The notes below the pieces were generated by a model that did no database searches, was not told the DNA's origin, and was given only the letters and a program-made list of their open reading frames with translations. From positions 1,820,252-1,884,251 of the forward strand of contig OZ037841.1 in NCBI GenBank assembly GCA_964035575.1: DNA of 64,000 nt, in the 5' to 3' direction. The DNA comes from Rhynchopus sp. YZ270_cl-10. Its lineage: Eukaryota; Euglenozoa; Diplonemea; Diplonemida; Diplonemidae. The translations under genes were made by a program, and so were the position numbers. How positions within the stretch are numbered: position 1 is the first letter of the stretch; every line of letters starts with the position of its first letter. Below are positions 1 through 11,020 of the stretch, one piece after another.

Positions 1-907
1 AATGGTTGGTGGTGCAGGGACGGTTGCCACTATGCCCCGGTAAAAGAAACTGTTGTGCGAAGAGGGGTAATAGAAGTGACGTTGCTAACGGGAGATTGCC
101 CCGCTGCTCTTTTTTTTTTCTTAATTTTTCAAATCAGCAGCGTTGTCTTTTATTCCCAAAGAGGCGGCCTAAGAACTAGAAATATCAAAGGAAAACAAAA
201 AAATTGCCCCAAAAAGGAACAAAAAAACATCTGTGATTTGCTTTCCTTTTTTACCGTAAAGAGAAAGTATACCATTGAATTCAATTTTTTTAACGGGATA
301 GTGGAAAAAGGTGCAAACCACTCTTGTTTCCATTTTTGACTTACACTATTCTCTCTCTTTCCGTTCTCCTTTCTAACTCGTGTTTCCTATTTATCCTCGT
401 ATTTTCCTCATCTCTTTTTTTTTTTTTGTACTCAGGTAGCTACGTAGCCTTCAGGGAGGCAATCGTGTGCTAATACAGAAAGTATCAGTCAAGGCTGTCC
501 TTACAGACGCATGCCAAAGCGGCCGCCACATGGGTGTGGACTTAAGATTGAAGTTTCATCATTGTACTAGCCCAGGGAGGGTTCCCGGCTACCGGCGAGG
601 TCTCTTCCAATCCGTTCCCTAGTTTCCTAGGGGGGCCTCCTTGGCTTCACTGGCTAGGGCTCTGCAGGTCCCTCCACACATGTTGTGTGCCTGCCTTCAG
701 CACCCAGGGTAGCATACCCAGCACCTTTTACCCTCAGGTCAGACCTTCATAGAGTTTCAGGAGGAGTGCCACAAAAGGGCCCCCGGATGCAATTTAACGT
801 CCAGCCCAGGACGTGGTGACGAGGGTGAGGAGCTCTTTTTGAGTCACGCTTTTAAATGATGACCAAGGATAAGATGCCATGGTCAAGATGCTGTCTTTTG
901 TACAGAG
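1..907. other. Non-coding stretch with one dispersed repeat
   Basis: I see no convincing gene here. The first 430 bases are AT-rich with T tracts. From about 471 to 835 lies a GC-richer block whose reverse complement matches 37,822-38,270: the shared core is a 'cctgggctggac...ttaaattgca' segment followed by 'aaactctatgaaggt'. The word 'acagaaagtatca' with a following 'tcaaggctgt' at 472-505 recurs at 16,330-16,355. A 94-codon open frame at 55-339 lacks protein-like composition and is not called. Confidence 0.6.
471..835 (-). repeat. Dispersed repeat, inverted copy of 37,822-38,270
   Basis: Read on the minus strand, this block starts with a CCTGGGCTGGAC core, continues with TTAAATTGCA and AAACTCTATGAAGGT, and ends near a CTGTAAGGACAGCC-like word. 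The same order occurs on the plus strand at 37,822-38,270, with patchy conservation in between. Family unknown; no ORF or terminal repeats were recognised. Confidence 0.5.
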
Positions 908-2070
908 CATATGGGTCGATTTCAAACCCCCCCCCCCCCCAAAAAGTTCTTTTTTGTCTTTTTCATGATATAGGCAGTTTTTTTGCAGTCTGAGGTCCGG
1001 AACCGCCCCAAAAACGATTTTCTGGGAGGTTTTGGGTGGTTTTGGGGCGAAATGGACCTTTTTTGACCATTTTTATGGTATTTTTAGGCTGTTTTTGGCC
1101 CTTCTTCTTACACAGCCTATTGGGGGTCAAAATAGCTATTTTTGACCAAAAAACACAATTTATTTGACGCCAGGAGGCCTCCGTTGGCCCAAATATATCC
1201 CAAAAATGGGCTGTGAGCCCAATCCGACCTGTTTTGGGCACATTTGGCACTTTTCTTGGTGCTTATTTGATGTTTTTTGGTCAAAAATAGCTATTTTGAC
1301 CCCCAATAGGCTGTGTAAGAAGAAGGGCCAAAAACAGCCTAAAAATACCATAAAAATGGTCAAAAAAGGTCCATTTCGCCCCAAAACCACCCAAAACCTC
1401 CCAGAAAATCGTTTTTGGGGCGGTTCCGGACCTCAGACTGCAAAAAAACTGCCTATATCATGAAAAAGACAAAAAAGAACTTTTGGGGGGGGGGGGGGGG
1501 GGTTTTGAAATCGACCCATATAGGCAGTTTTTTTGCAGTCTGAGGTCCGGAACCGCCCCAAAAACGATTTTCTGGGAGGTTTTGGGAGGTTTTGGGGCGA
1601 AATGGACCTTTTTTGACCATTTTTATGGTATTTTTAGGCTGTTTTTGGCCCTTCTTCTTACACAGCCTATTGGGGGTCAAAATAGCTATTTTTGACCAAA
1701 AAACACAATTTATTTGACGCCAGGAGGCCTCCGTTGGCCCAAATATATCCCAAAAATGGGCTGTGAGCCCAATCCGACCTGTTTTGGGCACATTTGGCAC
1801 TTTTCTTGGTGCTTATTTGATGTTTTTTGGTCAAAAATAGCTATTTTGACCCCCAATAGGCTGTGTAAGAAGAAGGGCCAAAAACAGCCTAAAAATACCA
1901 TAAAAATGGTCAAAAAAGGTCCATTTCGCCCCAAAACCTCCCAAAACCTCCCAGAAAATCGTTTTTGGGGCGGTTCCGGACCTCAGACTGCAAAAAAACT
2001 GCCTATATCATGAAAAAGACAAAAAAGAACTTTTGGGGGGGGGGGGGGGGTTTTGAAATCGACCCATATG
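908..2070. mobile_element. Tandem foldback (long inverted repeat) element, two copies
   Basis: Two head-to-tail copies (about 908-1,521 and 1,519-2,070) each consist of a left arm of roughly 190-240 bp, a central spacer of about 120 bp and a right arm that is the reverse complement of the left. Outer ends are CATATGGGTCGAT and ATCGACCCATATG next to C/G homopolymer runs. The second copy lacks its outermost ~60 bp on the left. Placing the ends at TGGGTCGA/TCGACCCA leaves TA on both sides, as in Tc1/mariner-type target sites, but no transposase is present. The open frames inside are products of the palindrome and are not genes. Confidence 0.85.
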
Positions 2071-2071
2071 A

Positions 2072-2152
2072 TTGGTGCTTTCGGAAGTCGGTCAACGACC
2101 TGTCGGCGACCTGTCGGCGACCTGTCAATATCGACCCCTCCCGGAGCACCAA
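2072..2152. mobile_element. 81-bp TIR element (MITE) with TGA target duplication
   Basis: The element begins TTGGTGCT and ends AGCACCAA, an exact 8-bp terminal inverted repeat, and is flanked by TGA on both sides (2,069-2,071 and 2,153-2,155). Internally it has tandem CGACCTGTC(A/G)G words followed by CAATATCG. The same termini and internal words form the ends of the 1.4-kb element at 39,588-40,980. It carries no coding capacity. It abuts the foldback element, so the two insertions are stacked. Confidence 0.75.
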
Positions 2153-2155
2153 TGA

Positions 2156-3765
2156 TCTGATTTTTTTTCAATACGTTGTCGTTGTGCCACTGCACCACAC
2201 CGCCACCCGATTTTCCGAACGTTGTGGGTTTTTTGTGAGTGTACGCCCATAGCGGCCATCGTTGTTCATTTTATTAATGCGTGTCCCGTGTCTTATTAGC
2301 TTCACATTTATCCGTTTCTTTAACTTTCGTTGGGCATCGAAACCCGAAGTGTACAACTTCACGTCACGACTTTTTTCTGTGCAAAAGCCTTTGGATAATT
2401 TACTTTCCAGGAGCTTTTTTCCCCTTTTTTCTTGTACATTTTCTTTCATTTTTTGTGATTTTGTTTTGCCACTCCTCGCTTGCACAGCGAGTGTTTTTTT
2501 AAAGCACAAAGTGTATTTTTCTAAGATGCACAGGACGTTCATCTTTACAGTTTTGTTGCTCTTCATTTATTTTTTTAAATTCCGGTGATATCTGCTTTCA
2601 TATTCTTTCAAACAACTGTACGGATGGAACCTGTAGAAGGATACGCTGCAATACTTTTTAAAAAGAGTTATTTCTTCACCCCCTATCCCTTCTTGCATTC
2701 TCTCCTCCACATTAGCAATGTGGCTCTCCTCAACAAACTTAGCGATCGTGGTGTGCTTTTGCAACACGGTCGCAGATACGCCATATCAAAGCAGTCTTTT
2801 TTCGTTTTGAACTTTTCCTTTTTTTCGCGTCCTTTTTACGCTTTCCTCTATTTTGCGTTGTTTCTTTTTACGATTGTGATCAAAAGGTGACTTAAGCAAG
2901 AGGCTCTGGTATCATCTTCAGCTCTTCTGATGGCTCCATGTCTTCCATCTTTCGAGTACTATCCCGCTGTGGATTTCTTTGAACGAACTTCGAAAGCGAA
3001 AAAAGAAAATAAAAGAAGTAAAAAAAATGCAATTCACCCCATCCCTCCGAATTCTCATGGTATTTTTTTTTTATGTGTGGCTGGGCCGAATAATATAGTG
3101 TAACTTTAGTACTTTTGTGTACATCAAAAAGGGGTTTTCAAACATTGAGTTGTGTACATTTTTTTCCCATGCATGCAGGGTGACCGGGTTTCCGGTTTTC
3201 TCCTGCAGCAACATGGTGGTGAAAAACCGGTTTTCTGGCGAAAACTTGGGAAAATATTTTTTTCACCGCCTTAGTGACCTACCCACAATTTAATTTTTGA
3301 CTCCCCCAAAAAATAAAGTGTACCTTTAGTACTTCTACTTCGTAAGTACTGTTTTAGGGGTGTTTCCAGCCACACCAATTGAGTATTTTTTTTGTAGCTC
3401 AAAACTCAAAATAAATTATTGTCACACCCACTCAACCAAAAAAGAAGAACAAAAAATAAATAGCCTACTTCCTTTCCTCACCCACTTCTTCCACATTCTG
3501 TCATCTTACAAAAGACATGGTGCGCCAAGCCCAATACACCCGCCCCATGTCGTTAGCCTGGGTCCCATTCGTTTAGTAGTCACGTTGCTAAGGTGCGATC
3601 ACCCCTGGGACTAAGAGAAGCAGGAGTCGTTCACTCAGTAGTTCATACACCCAAACCCACAATACGAATCTTCCACTCTACAGATACACAACCGCTCTTT
3701 CGTTTGTAATTCTTTTTCGTTCCAACACACATCAACCGAGTTATTTTTCTTTTTTTTTGCTGTTC
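2156..3765. other. AT-rich intergenic stretch with diverged repeats
   Basis: No gene was recognised. A segment at about 2,700-2,800 ('ctccacattagcaatgtggc...cttagcgatcg...gtgtgctttt') is a diverged relative of 7,916-8,010 and, more weakly, 10,424-10,505. A second small pair lies at 3,092-3,115 and 3,318-3,340 ('agtgta(a/c)ctttagtactt'). Open frames on both strands here are T-tract-rich and do not look like proteins. Confidence 0.55.
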
Positions 3766-3828
3766 TTTCTTTAGCTCTACTAAGCTTGACTTAGCTCCTT
3801 TCTTTTGAACCCATCAAAAATATACCAC
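3766..3828 (+). promoter_or_regulatory. Conserved leader upstream of receptor gene 1
   Basis: A pyrimidine tract ending CTTTCTTTAG is followed by CTCTACTAAGCT and then the TTTCTTTTGAACCCATCA block that immediately precedes ATGATG. The first part is shared with the leader of copy 2; the TTTCTTTTGAACCCATCA part is shared by all four copies. The pyrimidine tract plus AG could be a splice acceptor (cis or trans), which I infer only from its shape. Confidence 0.45.
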
Positions 3829-6783
3829 ATGATGACAACGAGAACCTCGTCATGGTGCACACAACAGCTGTCCCTTCTCCTCCTCCTTGCCTGCACGACA
3901 GTCCCACCTGCAGCAGGGGTGCCACAGCAGCCGATCAGAGTCATGGCAGTGCTCTCCACCCAGACACCCGTCACCCCACACGGTGCATATGGTCCAGTGT
4001 CAGCCTGCATGCAGATCACACCTAGCTGCAAGGGCGGGCTTCCTCCACTTCACGCATGGCTGCGGCAGCAGCGGTCTGACGCACGAGGCAGCGTCTTCCT
4101 CACTGGACCTGACACCAAAAGTCGTTTCATTCTTTCGTACCCTTCGCAGTATCTTTTCAACCTTGAAGCCTGGCGACGACTTGGTGTTGACTTTGGAGTG
4201 CTCCAAGACGAAACGTTTGTGACGATGGACGGTCGTGCTGATGTTGCGATACAGTTCCTGGAGGCGGCTCACGTTCCCATGATTGCGTCAAGCATGATGT
4301 CTGACAACACATTTACTATGTTCTACGGTCTCACCGAGCGGATTCACTACAAAACCATTGATGGTGTAACTATCGCGACGATTACACTCTGGTCTGATGT
4401 ATGGCAGGGAGGCACATTTGGCTTCTTCCGTCACGCAGTCATCCTTCCTGTTGTCTGCAAACGTGCCCGTGCACGTGGTGCACAACGTATCGTTGTCTTC
4501 ATTTCTGGTTCCACCTCCGGTGCTGACGACCCCACCATCTACTCACAGTACGACATTGATGTTGCGGTATTTACCTTGTTCGCTGGAGAGACCATCAAAA
4601 CCAATGGGACGACCATATACAGGACAGGGCCTGATTATGGACTGCTGTCGGTGAGCCTTGTGCAGGATGGTGCAGTGTGGACGGATTCGTTTGAGGCAAT
4701 CAGTCTCAACACACCACCTGCAGGATACGACACGGCTGTGTTTGCTGCGGACCAGGCCTGGGCACAGCTCGCGTTGGACCAGGCGAATGCGAACAACGTT
4801 GCTCTCACTGTGTCCACTGCAGCGCTTGACCCGTCCACTGGCCCAGACGGTGCTTATCTCTGTGCCCTGTACGAATGCCACATGGGACGTATGGGGTGTG
4901 ATGCAATATATGAATGGGCCACATGGGCCGATGTGGTGGTAACTGTGGGTGGGTCCTTCAGAGGTCCTGGGTGGCCGGCCGGCCCAGTGACGAACGGCGA
5001 CATCTATGCGGGGAACCCGTTCACAGATTTGATGTGCACACAGAACTACACAGGTCCAGGGTTGTTGCGTATTTTGGAGCAGGGTCTCAACTTCACAGCT
5101 TCTGACGGGACGAAGCCTGAAGGTGCAAGCCATTCGTACCTGCAGGTGGCGGGGTTGCGATTCAGGTACAACACACTCCTGCCGCGGCAGCAGCGTGTCA
5201 CGGCGGTGGAGGTCTTTGACAAGGAGCTGGAGGAGTACGTTCCCTTGAGCAGACGCCGCACCTACTCGGTGGTCACCATCCAGCACCTCCTCCGTGGTGC
5301 TGACGGCTACGGAGACAGTCTTGGCGACCACCAACCAGGCTCACAGGTGTGCCACACGAGCACCACAATTGAGGTGTTCATTGCCTACCTGAAGCGCCAG
5401 AGCACCTACACACCACACATTGACGGGCTCTCTATTAACGACTTCAGCGGGACATGGATGAACCTCTTGAACAAGACACGTGAGGACTGCACAGTGGACG
5501 AACGCTTCTTGGCTGAGTGGAGCGACTGCGAGCCGTGTGAGCCAGGCTTCTGGCATCCCAACGTTGAGAGTGAGTTCTGTGTGGAGAAGCTTGCGACTGT
5601 GAAGGAGTCAGGAGACGGTGCGCCTATTGGTTTGATTCTTGGTGTCGTGTTTGGTGTGCTTGTGCTGCTTGCGATTCCTGTTGCGTGGAAGATGACAGAG
5701 AAGCAGCGCCGCATCAACGCACTCTTCAACAACAACAAGATTGCTGAGGAATGCGCCGTTGCGGTTGTGGAGCTGCGTCTCTCGGACCTGGATTACTTAC
5801 TGGAGCTGGACAACCCGAACAAAATCCAAGCAGCCTTCATCTCCATTGTGAAGCAGCTGAAGGTGTACATGGCGTTCATGCCAAAGACTCTCCTTGCTGA
5901 CCGCCAAGACGCGAATGATTCCACCAAGAACGACTCAGCGGCAGCATCTGACAGTTCGTCTAACTATAGCAAGTCGTCTGGTCAGTCACGCCAGAAAGAT
6001 CAGGTCAGGCAAGCAACAAACTTCACAAAGCGCAAAAGCATTTCGATGTTGTGCCTGAACAGCAGAAACCACACTGCACTCTGCGATAAGTCGGACAGTG
6101 CAGGTGTGGTGCACACAGCACTGATTGAGAACTTCACCTTCACTGTTGCGACACACAAGGGTGTGTCCGAGCCTATGTGTGGCGACCGCCTTGTGGCATC
6201 GTGGAACACTGCCATCGACCGTGCGGGGCACTCCGCGTTGTCGTGTGCCGCAGCACATGCATTGGTTGAAAAGCTCACAGACCCGAACACAATGTCATTG
6301 CCCGACGGGTCAGTGATCACACCGAACATTGGAATTGCTTCAGGAAAGGGACTCTTTGGTTTGTTTGGCGGCACGGCAACAAAGAAGTACGACGTTATCG
6401 GGAAGGTGCTGCCGTCTGCAACGATTCTGATGCTTCTGAACAAAGAGCACGAGACGCACATCCTCGTCACTGCGAAGGTTGCAGAGGCTGTGGGCTCTCT
6501 TTACTTTTTGCGCATTGTGGACTACGTGCACTACGCGAAGCTGGATCGGGCGAGCTTTATCTTTGAGCTGTGTGAGCGCAAGGAACAGGATGAAGGTGAC
6601 GAGTGGATGTACACATTGGACTCACACGACAGACGTGACCCTTACCTTGTATGCAACGATACATGGAGGCTGCTGGTCAAGGAGGGCAGACTCCCGAAGC
6701 AGGAAGCAGGGATGAGTGAAAAGCTGCTCTCGATAGTGAACCCGAACTACGTAGCACCGTGCGCTTCGCTGAATCTCTTGTAA
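3829..6783 (+). CDS. Receptor with 5'-nucleotidase-like ectodomain and class III cyclase-like cytosolic domain, copy 1
   Basis: 984 residues. I start at the ATGATG at 3,829; the in-frame TTG at 3,805 is not a credible start. Residues 1-30 are a signal peptide. Residues 35-290 follow the order of the 5'-nucleotidase metallophosphatase domain, and 390-500 match its C-terminal domain (GNPF at 395-398; YSVVTIQHLLRGADGYG around 479-495). A Cys-rich stalk (DCEPCEPGFW) precedes one membrane helix (about 599-620). The cytosolic part has a conserved helix (FISIVKQLKVYMAFMP), a variable Ser-rich linker (694-735) and a class III cyclase-like domain (740-930) with CGDRLVASW and KKYDVIG. The nucleotidase metal-binding motifs are absent. 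In the cyclase domain the first metal Asp is Asn744, Asp786 is kept, and the transition-state Asn/Arg positions are Pro862 and Ile866. Probably a plasma-membrane sensor, perhaps of nucleotides or nucleosides; enzyme activity is doubtful. Confidence 0.85.
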   Translation: MMTTRTSSWCTQQLSLLLLLACTTVPPAAGVPQQPIRVMAVLSTQTPVTPHGAYGPVSACMQITPSCKGGLPPLHAWLRQQRSDARGSVFLTGPDTKSRFILSYPSQYLFNLEAWRRLGVDFGVLQDETFVTMDGRADVAIQFLEAAHVPMIASSMMSDNTFTMFYGLTERIHYKTIDGVTIATITLWSDVWQGGTFGFFRHAVILPVVCKRARARGAQRIVVFISGSTSGADDPTIYSQYDIDVAVFTLFAGETIKTNGTTIYRTGPDYGLLSVSLVQDGAVWTDSFEAISLNTPPAGYDTAVFAADQAWAQLALDQANANNVALTVSTAALDPSTGPDGAYLCALYECHMGRMGCDAIYEWATWADVVVTVGGSFRGPGWPAGPVTNGDIYAGNPFTDLMCTQNYTGPGLLRILEQGLNFTASDGTKPEGASHSYLQVAGLRFRYNTLLPRQQRVTAVEVFDKELEEYVPLSRRRTYSVVTIQHLLRGADGYGDSLGDHQPGSQVCHTSTTIEVFIAYLKRQSTYTPHIDGLSINDFSGTWMNLLNKTREDCTVDERFLAEWSDCEPCEPGFWHPNVESEFCVEKLATVKESGDGAPIGLILGVVFGVLVLLAIPVAWKMTEKQRRINALFNNNKIAEECAVAVVELRLSDLDYLLELDNPNKIQAAFISIVKQLKVYMAFMPKTLLADRQDANDSTKNDSAAASDSSSNYSKSSGQSRQKDQVRQATNFTKRKSISMLCLNSRNHTALCDKSDSAGVVHTALIENFTFTVATHKGVSEPMCGDRLVASWNTAIDRAGHSALSCAAAHALVEKLTDPNTMSLPDGSVITPNIGIASGKGLFGLFGGTATKKYDVIGKVLPSATILMLLNKEHETHILVTAKVAEAVGSLYFLRIVDYVHYAKLDRASFIFELCERKEQDEGDEWMYTLDSHDRRDPYLVCNDTWRLLVKEGRLPKQEAGMSEKLLSIVNPNYVAPCASLNLL

Positions 6784-9261
6784 CAACGTTACTACTCGAT
6801 ACCAGATCACACCAGCGAACACCGGCTACAATAGCCTCTTCTTTTATTGTTTGCGTGAGGCCGAGGTCCGCCTTGTCACTTTTTTTACGTGGTGAAGAGT
6901 ACCACCGGCATCACCTCGTCTATGTGTGCACGAGGCTGCCACTCTACAGTGTGCTGTATGTGTATACGTTGTTCAGTGTGTCTTAAATAGCGATCAGCGC
7001 ACCTGCCATCCCGGGCGTGTTGTGTATACGAAAGGGTTTTTGATTTCAAGTAGCCTTTGTTTTTCTTTTCTTAACGTACCCTGCGTAGCCTGCGCTATTC
7101 TGTGTCGCGTAGGTTATCCCCATCCCCAGTAATTAGGTGAGGTCTGAGGATAGTTAGCAGATGCTGCACCCCGTTCGCTACGGTATGGTGGGTCAGCTGC
7201 ATCAATAGCTATTCCTCTTTTTCTTCTTCTTCAGTTATGGCAGGGTTTCCACAATCGTGAAGATGTTCATCAAAAAACGAACGGAAAAAAAGGGGGGTTT
7301 ACACCACAGCAAAAAGTTGTATTTTACACTGTGGTTACAAAGCTTTTTTGAAAAAATAGGATATATAGTGGAGGACACTCTAGGTGGCTACACTAACACA
7401 ACCAAGTATTCAAAATAGGAAAACTCCCGAAAATAGGTTCGTCACCTTTGGGAAACCCTGTTCATGGTGACTAAGTAAGTTGTCGTGCTTAGATGCATAC
7501 CATCTTTTCTTGTTCTCATTCTTCACAAAGTAAGAGTGTGTCAATTTTGCTTTCTTTCTAAAAGGGATTCTTTATTTTGCTTTACCATTTCAGCTTAGCT
7601 TCATCTTACCAACTTTTCTCTCCACAACTGGAGGGCTATCTTCCCTTGCCGCGTGCTCGAGGCAAATCACTGTGTTTAACAGTTACCTACAACACAAGCA
7701 AAGTGACGACATCCCGAACATGCCGTCTCGGCGCTGCAGAGGGGGCTTCAGCTGGTGTTCACGCACAAATAGTGGGGCATGTGTGCACGTGTTCAGAACT
7801 ACTTTCTTTTCAAGGTTCTATTCATTGATGTGCCCAATGAAGAATGAAGAGTTGGTAAGTTGAACCTTGAATGCTGTCATGAACCCATTTCACCCTCCCC
7901 TCCCCCTCGAGGCTCTCTCCTCCACATGAACAATGTGGCGTTCGGTGCTCTCCTCACATACTTAGCAATCGGGTGTGCTTTGCAACACTGTTGAGGATGT
8001 GCATGTCAAAAGCCTTGTTTTTGCTGCTATTTTCTTTTTTCCTTTTGCGCCTTTTTGTCACGGACGTCTCATTGATGGGACATCCTTTTAAGAAGGCACC
8101 TTTTTTTACTCATTCGTGTTTGATGTTTTTGTTCTTTATGCATGTGTACATTGTAGTGTTTGCAAGTTTGAGAAAATATATCCGTTTCGCTTGATCAGAT
8201 CTCGACCGTTTGTTGCATTGCACGCTTCCACTTTTTTTTTTTTTTTTGAAAAAATTGATTGTTTCCAGCACACGCGGACTGTGTCAGTGTGTGATGGTAT
8301 ATGATTATTGCCTGAAGTACAGAAAAATGGGAGTGTCGGTGGCGGAGCACAAAAGAGGTAAAATGAAAAACATATCGGGTGGGGTCTCTGATCTAATCTG
8401 TGCGACGAATATATTTCCCCTATCACGCCATGTTTGGCCAGGGCCTCTCCAGCGCGTCAGTTGCAAAATTTTTGATAACTTGTGATCCCCGCCAACCCAC
8501 ACTCCCTATTTGTCCAAAAATTAGTTCACCAAAGGTTCCTGGCGAAGCCACGGTACGCAACATTTCAAAAATTGCGCTTAAAAATTGCACATTAGTCAAA
8601 CTATGTTATGGGAAAGGTGGGATACTTGCGCCGCAGGCGCACAGTTCGTTACTTTTTTCCTTTTGCCACCTTCTTTTTTCTCACTTCTTGTTGGGTTCCA
8701 CGAGCTCCGTCCGTCAAATGGTGGGGTCACAACGCGTCGCTTTTATTCTCAACGATTTTTTTTCAAACCCAATTTTTTTGGACCAAATTAAAGAGGTTTC
8801 CGGAGCGTATGGTGCAATACAAATATCACAGAATATACATTACACACTATACGCACAAACAAAACGTCAGGAAACGACTCACACTGCCATTTTATTCACT
8901 GCTTGTGTATCGCGTCTTTTTAATTTTTATGCATGACTAAGCACATGCAGCTTAGGTACATCTGACCAACGTTTATCTTTATTTTTGCGAGAAAAAAAAA
9001 TACATCATCATTTTGTTTATTTCCAGTGGACAACCAAACGGTGTTAAGAGCAGGGCTTGCTTCTGCAGGAACTTCAATCGCGAAGTTTTCAGTTTTGGCA
9101 GTAACAAAAAATGCTCAACTCAAAAGCGACACTTGTTTGGGATATCCAAATATGCAGTTGAGGAGCAGCACCAACACAGCTTCCTCGCTTCTTAGTGTTG
9201 CTGGCAGCTCCAGGAGGAAAGCCAGCATTTTAAAGTAGTTTTTTTTATCAGACACCTTCAT
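6784..9261. other. Intergenic stretch between receptor copies 1 and 2 (left part)
   Basis: No gene was supported. 7,916-8,060 is a diverged dispersed repeat (relative at 2,700-2,890). At about 8,626-8,640 a TGCGCCGCAGGCGCA hairpin is followed by a 'cgttac/gctac' T-rich segment that recurs at 9,383-9,480 with the same hairpin and a following 'ggggtcac' word, so these two are copies of one short repeat. The 178-codon open frame at 8,400-8,936 spans one of these copies and has no protein-like features. Confidence 0.55.
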
Positions 9262-9663
9262 CAGGGGCTTATATATTTTGTAAAGGTTTTGGGGGAAATT
9301 TGGGGTGGTCCGAAGAATTGACAGCACGGTGACCACAATCGGTTTTTCCCGTAAGGGACCCCTTACAACCTCAGGGAGGGTTGCGCCGCAGGCGCATGGT
9401 ACGCTACTTTTTTTCTCTCGCCATGCTGCATGCTTCCTTTTGCTTCGGCGTTTGACCAATTGAGTCGCGTGCTGGCTGTGACGGGGTCACGTCTTCATGA
9501 AGTCATTTCTGGTCACTCTCAGAGGACTCTCGAGGCTCGTGTGAGGTACTAAAAAACCCCTATTTCCCCCCAAGAATTATCATTTTTTTTGGACGAAGAA
9601 CTGTTAATGCCTGGTGAAAACCTGGTCAGGTTGACCAGGACGTACCTTATATATAAGCCCCTG
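9262..9663. mobile_element. hAT-like short non-autonomous element (putative)
   Basis: Inverted 14-bp ends CAGGGGCTTATATA (9,262-9,275) and TATATAAGCCCCTG (9,650-9,663) bound 402 bp without coding capacity. The 8 bp on the left (ACCTTCAT) and right (ATATTCAT) agree at six of eight positions, compatible with an aged 8-bp target duplication, and CAG-start termini are typical of hAT elements. Inside, near the right end, is a CCTGGTCA-GGT-TGACCAGG hairpin, the same palindromic word that is clustered at 15.2 and 17.6 kb. Confidence 0.5.
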
Positions 9664-10949
9664 ATATTCATATTTCAAGCCTCTTACACTCTCAGTGCTT
9701 TCTGTTCTCCTGAATCGAAAGCACATGAATTAAAGTTCTATGTATCTTCATGAGTGCCTGTTGCATGTAGCGATCAAATGCATGCAACGTTATCCTCGGA
9801 ACATACTTTCACGCATACCGTTGCTGGTGTTTGTGCCTTGTGTGGGCGAACATCTGCTCTGGTTCATATCTTTTTTCTCTTTTTTTATATATCTCTTTTC
9901 ATGCATTGGACACCCAGAAAAACCGTCTGTAAGTATCCCCGCCTTTGGGTTGCATAGAGTAGAGTGCAGAACCCGCCTTTTGTGTTGCGTCTGGTACCAC
10001 AGAACTGGTAGATATTCTTCTCTCAACAAAGCATTTTTTTTTTTGAAATTTCATCGTCTGTGTGGTTCAGCATTGAACTGCCGCGAAACAAACGTATCTT
10101 TCCCGAAATAAATGTTAGAGAGATGAGTCCGTGTCTTTTTTTAAATTATGCTCTGGTCTTTTTGTTATTTTTGTCTTGGTTTTTTTTTGCGCGGCTGGCA
10201 ATTATCGTCTCAGCAAAGTTCCTGTCTCGAGATAATTAGTGTTTCAATAAATTGGTCATCGATTATTGCTGTCGCCTTTTGCGGTAAGGTCCCAGCGCTC
10301 CACTGTATTCTTCATAGTGCTCCTTTGTTGGAGGTGACTAACTAATCAGCAGAGTCGTAGCATCGCCACAAGATTGTTTATTTCTCGTTCTTCTGTTTGT
10401 TTTCCTTTTTCTTGTGCATAAAGAACAGCACGTCCTCAGTGAAGGATGTGCTTTGCACTGTCGGGGAAATGCACATCAAAGCCTTAGTGTTCCTTTCTTT
10501 TTGTTCAAAGCGCCCTTCAAAAAAACGATTTATTTGCTCTTACGTGTGTGTTTTGTTGCCTTTTGAGATCTTGTTGTTTTCCCAAAAGACGCGATATTTT
10601 GTTTAGATGTGTGTGCACGAGATGCACATTACATTGCTCAGCACATTCACGATTTCTTCAGAATTAATCGACCTCTTGGTAAATCCATTATAATTGTTCA
10701 GTGTCACACCCCAGGATCACGCACCCCAGTATACAACCCCTCACAGACGCTATACCTTCCACCTTTTCCTTTTCCTTTCCTTTTTTTTTTTTACACATTA
10801 TACTTTCCCTGCATACATCAGCGCAACAGTTTTACATACTAAACTTTTACACAATATATTGCAATACCGAATACCTATTTTTCATTTTCTTTCGTTGTCA
10901 TCTAAGCAGTTCATTTTGTGACATCTTTTTACTGTCTGCATCTTTTACT
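9664..10949. other. Intergenic stretch upstream of receptor copy 2
   Basis: AT-rich with long T tracts; no gene or element boundaries recognised. 10,424-10,505 ('aggatgtgctttgcactg...gcacatcaaagcctt') is a third, weaker member of the dispersed repeat seen at 2,700-2,800 and 7,916-8,010. Confidence 0.5.
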
Positions 10950-11020
10950 TTCTTTAGCTCTACTAAGCTCAGCTCATCTTACCACATTTGCTTCTTTCTT
11001 TTGAACCCATCATAAACCAC
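10950..11020 (+). promoter_or_regulatory. Conserved leader upstream of receptor copy 2
   Basis: It shares CTTTCTTTAGCTCTACTAAGCT with copy 1 and TTGCTTCTTTCTTTTGAACC plus CATCATAAACCAC with copies 3 and 4, directly before ATGATG at 11,021. The leader therefore combines blocks found separately in the other copies, like the coding regions themselves. Confidence 0.45.

Noticed and set aside
8400..8936. 178-codon open frame as a gene
   Set aside because: T-rich low-complexity translation spanning a short dispersed repeat; no family resemblance and no leader like the neighbouring genes.
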